This document shows, in pieces, positions 12,601 through 22,552 of a DNA stretch of 64,000 bases. A program made the position numbers and the translations under genes. Source of the stretch: Atherinomorus stipes (taxonomy: Eukaryota; Chordata; Actinopteri; Atheriniformes; Atherinidae); contig JALJCO010003942.1 of the NCBI GenBank assembly GCA_023101725.1, forward strand, positions 1 to 64,000, written 5' to 3'. The first letter of the stretch is position 1, and the number at the start of each line of letters is the position of its first letter. The notes under the pieces are model-generated. The model was not told the origin of the DNA, made no database searches, and saw nothing but the letters and a program-made list of their open reading frames with translations.

Positions 12601-15600
12601 CCGTCCCATCCGTGCATACCGGAGCATCCCTGCATACCGTCCCATCCCTGCATACCGGAGCATCCCTGCATACCGTCCCATCCCTGCATACCGGAGCATC
12701 CCTGCATACCGTCCCATCCCTGCATACCGGAGCATCCCTGCATACCGTCCCATCCCTGCATACCGGAGCATCCCTGCAAGACCGTCCCATCCCTGCATAC
12801 CGTCCCATCCCTGCATACCGTCCCATCCCTGCAGGACCGTCCCATCCCTGCATACCGTCCCATCCCTGCATACCGTCCCATCCCTGCATTCCGGAGCATC
12901 CATGTTACCGTCCCATCCCTGCATACCGGAGCATCCCTGCATACCGTCCCATCCCTGCATACTGTCCCATCCCTGCATACCATCCCATCCCTGCATACCG
13001 TCCCATCCCTGCATACCGTCCCATCCCTGCATACCGTCCCATCCCTGCATACCGTCCCATCCCTGCATACAGGTGCATCCCTGCATACCGTCCCATCCCT
13101 GCATACCGGAGCATCCCTGCATACCGGAGCATCCCTGCATACCGTCCCATCCCTGCATACCGTCCCATCCCTGCATACCGTCCCATCCCTGCATACAGGT
13201 GCATCCCTGCATACCGTCCCATCCCTGCATACCGGAGCATCCCTGCATACCGGAGCATCCCTGCATACCGTCCCATCCCTGCATACCGGAGCATCCCTGC
13301 ATACCGTCCCATCCCTGCATACCGTCCCATCCCTGCATACCGTCCCATCCCTGCATACCGGAGCATCCCTGCATACCGGAGCATCCCTGCATACCGTCCC
13401 ATCCCTGCATACCGGAGCATCCCTGCATACCGTCCCATCCCTGCATACCGTCCCATCCCTGCATACCGGAGCATCCCTGCATACCGTCCCATCCCTGCAG
13501 GACCGTCCCATCCCTGCATACCGTCCCATCCCTGCAGGACCGTCCCATCCCTGCATACCGTCCCATCCCTGCATACCGTCCCATCCCTGCATACTGGAGC
13601 ATCCCTGCATACCGTCCCATCCCTGCATACCGGAGCATCCCTGCATACCGTCCCATCCCTGCATACCGTCCCATCCCTGCATACCGTCCCATCCCTGCAT
13701 ACTGGAGCATCCCTGCATACCGTCCCATCCCTGCATACCGGAGCATCCCTGCATACCGTCCCATCCCTGCATACCGGAGCATCCCTGCATACCGGAGCAT
13801 CCCTGCATACTGGAGCATCCCTGCATACCGGAGCATCCCTGCATACTGGAGCATCCCTGCATACCGGAGCATCCCTGCATACCGTCCCATCCCTGCATAC
13901 CGTCCCATCCCTGCATACCGTCCCATCCCTGCATACCGTCCGATCCCTGCAGGACCGTCCCATCCCTGCAGGACCGTCCCATCCCTGCATACCGTCCCAT
14001 CCCTGCATACCGTCCCATCCCTGCATACCGTCCGATCCCTGCAGGACCGTCCTATCCCTGCATTCCGTCCCATCCCTGCATACCGTCCCATCCCTGCATA
14101 CCGGAGCATCCCTGCATACCGGAGCATCCCTGCATACCGGAGCATTCCTGCATACCGTTCCATCCCTGCATACCGGAGCATTCCTGCAGGACCGTCCCAT
14201 CCCTGCATACCGGAGCATCCCTGCATACCGTCCCATCCCTGCATGCCGTCCCATCCCTGCATACCGGAGCATCCCTGCATACCGTCCCATCCCTGCATAC
14301 CGGAGCATCCCTGCATACCGTCCCATCCCTGCATACCGTCCCATCCCTGCATACCGGAGCATCCCTGCATACCGTCCCATCCCTGCATACCGTCCCATCC
14401 CTGCATACCGGAGCATCCCTGCATACCGGAGCATCCCTGCATACCGGAGCATCCCTGCAGGACCGTCCCATCCCTGCATACCGTCCCATCCCTGCATACC
14501 GGAGCATTTCTGCATACCGTTCCATCCCTGCATACCGGAGCATTCCTGCAGGACCGTCCCATCCCTGCAGGACCGTCCCATCCCTGCAGGACCGTCCCAT
14601 CCCTGCATACCGTCCCATCCCTGCATACCGTCCCATCCCTGCAGGACCGTCCCATCCCTGCATACCGTCCCATCCCTGCAGGACCGTCCCATCCCTGCAT
14701 ACCGTCCCATCCCTGCATACCGTCCCATCCCTGCATACCGCCCCATCCCTGCAGGACCGTCCCATCCCTGCATACCGTCCCATCCCTGCATACCGGAGCA
14801 TCCCTGCAGGACCGTCCCATCCCTGCATACCGGAGCATTCCTGCATACCGTCCCATCCCTGCATACCGTCCCATCCCTGCAGGACCGTCCCATCCCTGCA
14901 TACCGTCCCATCCCTGTATACCGGAGCATCCCTGCAGGACCGTCCCATCCCTGCATACCGGAGCATCCCTGCAGGACCGTCCCATCCCTGCATACCGTCC
15001 CATCCCTGCATACCGTCCCATCCCTGCAGGACCGTCCCATCCCTGCATACCGTCCCATCCCTGCATACTGTCCCATCCCTGCATACCGTCCCATCCCTGC
15101 ATACCGTCCCATCCCTGCAGGACCGTCCCATCCCTGCATACCGGAGCATCCCTGCATACCGTCCCATCCCTGCATACCGTCCCATCCCTGCATACCGTCC
15201 CATCCCTGCAGGACCGTCCCATCCCTGCATACCGTCCCATCCCTGCATACCGTCCCATCCCTGCAGGACCGTCCCATCCCTGCATACCGTCCCATCCCTG
15301 CAGGACCGTCCCATCCCTGCATACCGTCCCATCCCTGCATACCGTCCCATCCCTGCATACCGTCCCATCCCTGCAGGACCGTCCCATCCCTGCATACCGT
15401 CCCATCCCTGCATACCGGAGCATCCCTGCAGGACCGTCCCATCCCTGCATACCGGAGCATCCCTGCATACCGTCCCATCCCTGCATACCGTCCCATCCCT
15501 GCAAGACCGTCCCATCCCTGCATACCGTCCCATCCCTGCAGGACCGTCCCATCCCTGCATACCGTCCCATCCCTGCAGGACCGTCCGATCCCTGCAGGAC

Positions 15601-17200
15601 CGTCCCATCCCTGCAGGACCGTCCCATCCCTGCATACCGTCCCATCCCTGCAGGACCGTCCCATCCCTTCAGGACCATCCCATCACTGCAGGACCGTCCC
15701 ATCCCTGCATCCCGTCCCATCCCTGCATACCGTCCCATCCCTGCATACCGTCCCATCCCTGCAGGACCGTCCCATCCCTGCATACCGTCCCATCCCTGCA
15801 TACCGTCCCATCCCTGCATACCCTCCCATCCCTGCATACCGGAGCATCCCTGCATACCGTCCCATCCCTGCAGGACCGTCCCATCCCTGCATACCGGAGC
15901 ATCCCTGCAGGACCGTCCCATCCCTGCAGGACCGTCCCATCCCTGCATACCGGAGCATCCCTGCATACCGTCCCATCCCTGCATACCGGAGCATCCTTGC
16001 ATACCGTCCCATCCCTGCAGGACCGTCCCATCCCTGCATACCGTCCCATCCCTGCAGGACCGTCCCATCCCTGCATACCGGAGCATCCCTGCATACCGTC
16101 CCATCCCTGCAGGACCGTCCCATCCCTGCATACCGTCCCATCCCTGCAGGACCGTCCCATCCCTGCATACCGGAGCATCCCTGCAGGACCGTCCCATCTC
16201 TGCATACCGTCCCATCCCTGCATACCGTCCCATCCCTGCATACCGGAGCATCCCTGCAGGACCGTCCCATCCCTGCAGGACCGTCCCATCCCTGCATACT
16301 GTCCCATCCCTGCATACCGGAGCATCCCTGCAGGACCGTCCCATCCCTGCATACTGTCCCATCCCTGCATACCGGAGCATCCCTACATACCGTCCCATCC
16401 CTGCAGGACCGTCCCATCCCTGCATACCGTCCCATCCCTGCAGGACCGTCCCATCCCTGCATACCGTCCCATCCCTGCAGGACCGTCCCATCCCTGCATA
16501 CCGTCCCATCCCTGCAGGACCGTCCCATCCCTGCATACCGTCCCATCCCTGCAGGACCGTCCCATCCCTGCATACCGTCCCATCCCTGCATACCGGAGCA
16601 TCCCTGCATACCGGAGCATCCCTGCAGGACCGTCCCATCCCTGCAGGACCGTCCCATCCCTGCATACCGTCCCATCCCTGCAGGACCGTCCCATCCCTGC
16701 ATACCGGAGCATCCCTGCATACCGTCCCATCCCTGCAGGACCGTCCCATCCCTGCATACCGTCCCATCCCTGCAGGACCGTCCCATCCCTGCATACCGGA
16801 GCATCCCTGCAGGACCGTCCCATCTCTGCATACCGTCCCATCCCTGCATACCGGAGCATCCCTGCATACCGTCCCATCCCTGCAGGACCGTCCCATCCCT
16901 GCATACCGTCCCATCCCTGCAGGACCGTCCCATCCCTGCATACCGGAGCATCCCTGCAGGACCGTCCCATCCCTGCAGGACCGTCCCATCCCTGCATACT
17001 GTCCCATCCCTGCATACCGTCCCATCCCTGCAGGACCGTCCCATCCCTGCATACCGTCCCATCCCTGCAGGACTGTCCCATCCCTGCATACCGGAGCATC
17101 CCTACAGGACCGTCCCATCCCTGCAGGACCGTCCCATCCCTGCATACCATCCCATCCCTGCATACCGTCCCATCCCTGCATACCGGAGCATCCCTGCATA

Positions 17201-17516
17201 CTGGCTCTGCTAGCTCGTACCGACACCCGGGCTCTGCAGGACTCTGTGGTCCAGGACCTGGACTCTGGGATTCTGGAGGTGACATCATCCAGAAGTAAGA
17301 CGTATGATTGGAAGAAAGTTTCTCTGTGGCAAACTGATCAGTTATTGATCAGTAATGATCAGTTCTAGACCTTCAGACTCTGGAAACATCCAGATAATCT
17401 CATCAATCTCCAACAGCTGATCATGTTTGACTGCGTTTCCATGGAAACCAGCTCCATGTGTCAGATCATGACATCACCCTCGTTTCTATAGGAGGAAGAT
17501 GAAGATCAGAGCTTAC
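17201..17516 (-). other. Start of class II alpha intron 2
   Basis: Non-repetitive sequence between the minisatellite edge and the alpha1 exon. On the minus strand it begins with the 5' splice site gtaagc next to the exon at 17517. No alpha2-type Ig exon, with its Cys-Trp-Cys pattern, is found here. Confidence 0.6.
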
Positions 17517-17762
17517 CGTGTTCCACAGGAATGTCCTTCATGCCAACACGGGAATTCTTCAGGTTTGACTTGCAGATCTGTTGATTCCCCACAGCTTGTT
17601 CATAACCTCCTGGGTAGCTGATATGATGTACAAACGGAGGCTGAGGATCGACTCCTTTCCCCTGCTGGAAGTCAGCGTACCACACCTCCTCTCCTTCCAG
17701 AGTGTACATGAGCTCTCCATCAGAAGCTGAACATCCATTGATAGCGAGGTCCTCATGTAGAA
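17517..17762 (-). CDS. DAA: MHC class II alpha exon 2 (alpha1 domain)
   Basis: 246 nt, the usual length for this exon. The acceptor is tgttgcag ending at 17763 and the donor gtaagc begins at 17516. The frame is open throughout, and C30, C83, N79 and N86 are present. There is no N-glycosylation sequon in this domain. Confidence 0.93.
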
Positions 17763-20700
17763 CTGCAACACATAGAAGATGATTGTTTACCTGCTCTGTT
17801 TGTTTGTTTACCAGCCAGTAAACATCTGGCACCTGCATCATAAACAGTCAGTAAACATCTGGTACCTGGATCATAAACAGTCAGTAAACATCTGGTACAT
17901 GATTCATAAACAGTCGGTAAACATCTGGTTCATAAACAGTCAGTAAACACCTGGAACCTAGATCATAAACAGTCAGTAAACATCTGGATCATAAACAGTC
18001 AGTAAACATCTGGGTCATAAACAGTCAGTAAACATCTGGTACCTGGATCATAAACAGTCAGTTAACATCTGGTACCTCGTTCATAAACAGTCAGTAAACA
18101 TCTGGTACCTGGATCATAAACAGTCAGTAAACATCTGGGTCATAAACAGTCAGTAAACATCTGGTACCTGGATCATAAACAGTCAGTAAACATCTGGAAC
18201 CTGGATCATAAACAGTCAGTAAACATCTGGTACCTGGTTCATAAACAGTCAGTAAACATCTGGAACCTGGATCATAAACAGTCAGTAAACATCTGGTACC
18301 TGGTTCATAAACAGTCAGTAAACATCTGGATCATAAACAGTCAGTAAACATCTGGTACCTGGATCATAAACAGTCAGTAAACATCTGGTACCTGGATCAT
18401 AAACAGTCAGTAAACATCTGGAACCTGGATCATAAACAGTCAGTAAACATCTGATACCTGGTTCATAAACAGTCAGTAAACATCTGGAACCTGGATCATA
18501 AACAGTCAGTAAACATCTGGTACCTGGTTCATAAACAGTCAGTAAACATCTGGATCATAAACAGTCAGTAAACATCTGGTACCTGGATCATAAACAGTCA
18601 GTAAACATCTGGTACCTGGATCATAAACAGTCGGTAAACATCTGGATCATAGACAGTCGGTAAACATCTGGTATCTGGATCATAAACAGTCAGTAAACAT
18701 CTGGTACCTGGATCATAAACAGTCGGTAAACATCTGGTACCTGGATCATAAACAGTCAGTAAACATCTGGTACCTGGATCATAAACAGTCGGTAAACATC
18801 TGGTACCTGGATCATAAACAGTCAGTAAACATCTGGAACCTGGGTCATTAACAGTCAGTAAACATCTGGTACCTGGATCATAAACAGTCAGTAAACCTCT
18901 GGTACCTGGATCATAAACAGTCAGTAAACATCTGGTACCTGGTTCATAAACAGTCAGTAAACATCTGGTATCTGGATCATAAACAGTCAGTAAACATCTG
19001 GTACCTGGATCATAAACAGTCAGTAAACATCTGGTACCTGGATCATAAACAGTCAGTAATCATCTGGTACCTGGATCATAAACAGTCAGTAAACATCTGG
19101 ATCATAAACAGTCAGTAAACATCTGGTACCTGGATCATAAACAGTCAGTAAACATCTGGTACCTGGGTCATAAACAGTCAGTAAACATCTGGGTCATAAA
19201 CAGTCAGTAAACATCTGGTATCTGGATCATAAACAGTCAGTAAACATCTGGTACCTGGATCATAAACAGTCAGTAAACATCTGGTATCTGGATCATAAAC
19301 AGTCAGTGAACATCTGGTACCTGGATCATAAACAGTCAGTAAACATCTGGGTCATAAACAGTCAGTAAACATCTGGTATCTGGATCATAAACAGTCAGTA
19401 AACATCTGGTACCTGGATCATAAACAGTCAGTAAACATCTGGTATCTGGATCATAAACAGTCAGTAAACATCTGGTACCTGGATCATAAACAGTCAGTAA
19501 ACATCTGGGTCATAAACAGTCAGTAAACATCTGGTATCTGGATCATAAACAGTCAGTAAACATCTGGTACCTGGATCATAAACAGTCAGTAAACATCTGG
19601 TATCTGGATCATAAACAGTCAGTAAACATCTGGTACATGGATCATAAACAGTCAGTAAACATCTGGAACCTGGATCATAAACAGTCAGTAAACATCTGGT
19701 ACCTGGATCATAAACAGTCAGTAAACATCTGGTATCTGGATCATAAACAGTCAGTAAACATCTGGTACCTGGTTCATAAACAGTCAGTAAACATCTGGAA
19801 CCTGGATCATAAACAGTCAGTAAACATCTGGTACCTGGTTCATAAACAGTCAGTAAACATCTGGATCATAAACAGTCAGTAAACATCTGGTACCTGGATC
19901 ATAAACAGTCAGTAAACATCTGGAACCTGGATCATAAACAGTCAGTAAACATCTGGTACCTGGTTCATAAACAGTCAGTAAACATCTGGAACCTGGATCA
20001 TAAACAGTCAGTAAACATCTGGTACCTGGTTCATAAACAGTCAGTAAACATCTGGATCATAAACAGTCAGTAAACATCTGGTACCTGGATCATAAACAGT
20101 CAGTAAACATCTGGTACCTGGATCATAAACAGTCGGTAAACATCTGGATCATAAACAGTCGGTAAACATCTGGTATCTGGATCATAAACAGTCAGTAAAC
20201 ATCTGGTACCTGGATCATAAACAGTCGGTAAACATCTGGTACCTGGATCATAAACAGTCAGTAAACATCTGGTACCTGGATCATAAACAGTCGGTAAACA
20301 TCTGGTACCTGGATCATAAACAGTCAGTAAACATCTGGAACCTGGGTCATTAACAGTCAGTAAACATCTGGTACCTGGATCATAAACAGTCCGTAAACCT
20401 CTGGTACCTGGGTCATAAACAGTCAGTAAACATCTGGTACCTGGTTCATAAACAGTCAGTAAACATCTGGTATCTGGATCAAAAACAGTCAGTAAACATC
20501 TGGTACCTGGATCATAAACAGTCAGTAAACATCTGGTACCTGGATCATAAACAGTCAGTAATCATCTGGTACCTGGATCATAAACAGTCAGTAAACATCT
20601 GGATCATAAACAGTCAGTAAACATCTGGTACCTGGATCATAAACAGTCAGTAAACATCTGGTACCTGGGTCATAAACAGTCAGTAAACATCTGGGTCATA

Positions 20701-21418
20701 AACAGTCAGTAAACATCTGGTATCTGGATCATAAACAGTCAGTAAACATCTGGTACCTGGATCATAAACAGTCAGTAAACATCTGGTATCTGGATCATAA
20801 ACAGTCATTGAACATCTGGTACCTGGGTCATAAACAGTCAGTAAACATCTGGGTCATAAACAGTCAGTAAACATCTGGTATCTGGATCATAAACAGTCAG
20901 TAAACATCTGGTACCTGGATCATAAACAGTCAGTAAACATCTGGTATCTGGATCATAAACAGTCAGTAAACATCTGGTACCTGGGTCATAAACAGTCAGT
21001 AAACATCTGGGTCATAAACAGTCAGTAAACATCTGGTACCTGGATCATAAACAGTCAGTTAACATCTGGTACCTCGTTCATAAACAGTCAGTAAACATCT
21101 GGTACCTGGATCATAAACAGTCAGTAAACATCTGGGTCATAAACAGTCAGTAAACATCTGGTACCTGGATCATAAACAGTCAGTAAACATCTGGAACCTG
21201 GATCATAAACAGTCAGTAAACATCTGGTACCTGGTTCATAAACAGTCAGTAAACATCTGGAACCTGGATCATAAACAGTCAGTAAGCATCTGGTTCATAA
21301 ACAGTCAGTAAACACCTGGTACCTGGATCATAAACAGTCAGTAAACAGTCAACAACTCACCGTCAGCAGAGACCCGGAGGAGCCAGCAGAGGAAGAGGAG
21401 CAGCTTCATCTTCATCAT
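17517..21418 (-). CDS. DAA: MHC class II alpha chain, exons 1-2 only (partial gene)
   Basis: The gene would encode the alpha subunit of an MHC class II heterodimer, which presents endosomal peptides to CD4 T cells at the antigen-presenting cell surface. Joining 21418-21361 to 17762-17517 (304 nt) gives a signal peptide (residues 1-18, MKLLLFLCWLL core) and a complete alpha1 domain. C30 and C83 form the alpha1 disulphide pair typical of teleost classical alpha chains. The WYADF motif is at 47-51. N79 and N86, seven apart, match human DRA N62 and N69, which bind the peptide backbone. The phase-1 junctions are standard for class II genes. The alpha2, transmembrane and tail exons should lie at lower coordinates; none is found between 17516 and 1. 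Either intron 2 exceeds 17.5 kb or the gene is truncated. The DA lineage assignment is likely but inferred. Confidence 0.9.
17811..21345. repeat. 33/26-bp minisatellite filling alpha intron 1
   Basis: Roughly 110 units built on cataaacagtcagtaaacat, followed by either ctggtacctggat (33-bp unit) or ctggat (26-bp unit). Substitutions such as ggtatctgg, ggaacctgg and ggttcat recur in blocks; for example the run near 18500-19100 is repeated near 20000-20600. It occupies nearly all of the 3.6-kb intron between the two alpha exons. An 81-codon plus-strand open frame inside it (19637-19882) is repeat, not a gene. Confidence 0.97.
21361..21418 (-). CDS. DAA: MHC class II alpha exon 1 (signal peptide)
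   Basis: 58 nt coding for MMKMKLLLFLCWLLRVSAD plus one base. Start choices are 21418 or 21415, two ATGs in a row; the longer is reported. The donor is g|gtgagt at 21360. The hydrophobic core and small residues before D19 fit a cleaved signal peptide. Confidence 0.9.
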
Positions 21419-21470
21419 GTGGTGGACTGACTGAAAGTCCTGCAGCAGCTCAGCTCTTACTGACTCAGCA

Positions 21471-21514
21471 GCCAATCACAGAGAGGAGAGGCAGTGATGT
21501 CATCAGTGTCCAGG
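21471..21514 (-). promoter_or_regulatory. Class II alpha X-Y promoter module
   Basis: Read on the minus strand, an X1/X2-like element (cctggacactgatgacatca, 21514-21495) is followed about 15-20 bp later by a Y box, tgtgattggc (21480-21471), an inverted CCAAT. The order, orientation and spacing match the SXY module bound by RFX, CREB/ATF and NF-Y and driven by CIITA. It lies 53-96 bp upstream of the start codon. Confidence 0.75.
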
Positions 21515-21779
21515 TAGACTCAGTCAGCAGCTGAAGACAGATGGAGACACAGATTATTGATCAGTAATCAATAATCTGTCTGATGGAGTTTAATGGAGAT
21601 AAATGTTTACATGATCAATAACAGGAAATACTACAGATTTAGATTCATTATAGTAACTCTGGTATTTATAAATATTTATATTGATATTTCTGATAGTTAT
21701 AAATATTTGTAATCATACTTCTGACACATCTGTCTAGAGGGAATAGAACTGATCAGATCAATAAACCGGTAGCAGTGAT

Positions 21780-21950
21780 GTAACAGCAACTTTTTTTGTT
21801 CTTCACTTTTCCTAGTATTTAAGTTTGCATTTTATGTTTCGCATTGTTGTCTCTTTTTCTGTTACCCTGCTGTAAAGCACTTTGTGTGTCCAATGGGTGC
21901 TGGAAAGGGCTATATAAATAAATTTGATTTGATTTGATTTTCCAGCTCTA
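21780..21950 (+). mobile_element. LINE 3' end with ATTTG tail
   Basis: The sequence around gtaaagcactttgtg and gctatataaataaa, followed by tandem tttgatttgatttga, is the standard 3' UTR end of fish L2/Rex-type non-LTR retrotransposons. Only the 3' end is present, as expected for 5' truncation. Confidence 0.75.
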
Positions 21951-22403
21951 CCTGATCAGAGTATTGATGAGATCAGGAGGTGATCAGAACCAGTATTTGT
22001 TATCAGTGACGGAGCTCTGACATCATTCCAGATAGTTATTGATTAGATCTGATCGGTTTCATTATAAGTGAATATGAAGCAGCTGGTTACAGTGGTGAGT
22101 TATAACTGTGATTATTGATCTGTGATCAGCGTGTCAGAAATGGGAACCTGTATGTTTAGGAAGGGTTCTATGAGACTGCAGTCTGAGAGGAACCGGGTTC
22201 CTGCTGGAGAACATGTTACATATTTATGTACATCTATAACATTTTATGCATCAGATATATTCACCTTTTATTTTCATTACTTATTATAAATCATTCCTGT
22301 ATAAATGTCCGTTAGAACCTGCAGAACCTGCAGAACCTGCAGAACGTTCTCTAACTCCACACTCTAACTTGTCTCTGCTGCTGCCTCCAGCCAGCGTGTT
22401 CTA

Positions 22404-22426
22404 CCCGGTAACAGATGATGCAGTCA
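22404..22426 (+). promoter_or_regulatory. Class II beta X box
   Basis: cccggtaacagatg (X1, RFX-type) is followed directly by atgcagtca (X2-like), 72-94 bp upstream of the beta start codon. It closely matches the mammalian X box. No good Y box (ATTGG) follows at the normal distance; the best partial match is gactgg near 22466. Confidence 0.7.
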
Positions 22427-22497
22427 TGTGACCCGTCCTCTGGTTTTTACAGCGAGTCTCAGTCAGACTGGATCAGTTTGAATCTGGACTCAGAGAC

Positions 22498-22552
22498 ATG
22501 GCTTCATCCTTCCTCCTCCTCACCCTCCTCTTCATCACCGTCTACCCAGCAG
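22498..22552 (+). CDS. DAB: MHC class II beta exon 1 (signal peptide)
   Basis: 55 nt starting at the first ATG after the X box (cagagacATG). It encodes a hydrophobic leader with an LLLTLLF core ending YPA. The donor is cag|gtagga. Confidence 0.9.

Larger units (their letters stand above)
3190..17200. repeat. 14-kb minisatellite, mixed 18-bp and 19-bp units
   Basis: Roughly 760 head-to-tail units alternate among three main forms: ataccgtcccatccctgc (18 bp), aggaccgtcccatccctgc (19 bp) and ataccggagcatccctgc (18 bp). The first two prevail at the left and right ends. The ggagc form is most abundant from about 7250 to 14450. The plus strand is strongly C-rich, so the minus strand (sense for the alpha gene) is G-rich with two GGG runs per unit. 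The array lies 3' of the alpha1 exon, so it is in intron 2 of the alpha gene if that gene continues beyond the window. Open frames of up to 2472 codons cross it in several frames because the units lack stops; they are not taken as genes. Confidence 0.97.
21419..22497. promoter_or_regulatory. Shared head-to-head intergenic region of the class II pair
   Basis: The 1079 bp between the divergent start codons hold the alpha X-Y module at the left, a LINE 3' tail in the middle and the beta X box at the right. A tiny 9-bp repeat (agaacctgc, four copies) sits at about 22316-22345. No other gene is seen. Confidence 0.7.

Noticed and set aside
9808..17226. Open frame of 2472 codons on the minus strand, with 1533- and 1488-codon frames on the plus strand
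   Set aside because: All are shadows of the stop-poor 18/19-bp array; overlapping frames on both strands encode different simple repeats (CRDGTV, MQGWDG, GRYAGM, IPAYRP).
17201..17300. Possible alpha2 exon on the minus strand (PPESQSPGPGPQSP reading)
   Set aside because: It lacks the Ig cysteines, the tryptophan and a proper acceptor; the reading is low-complexity and continues into the minisatellite.
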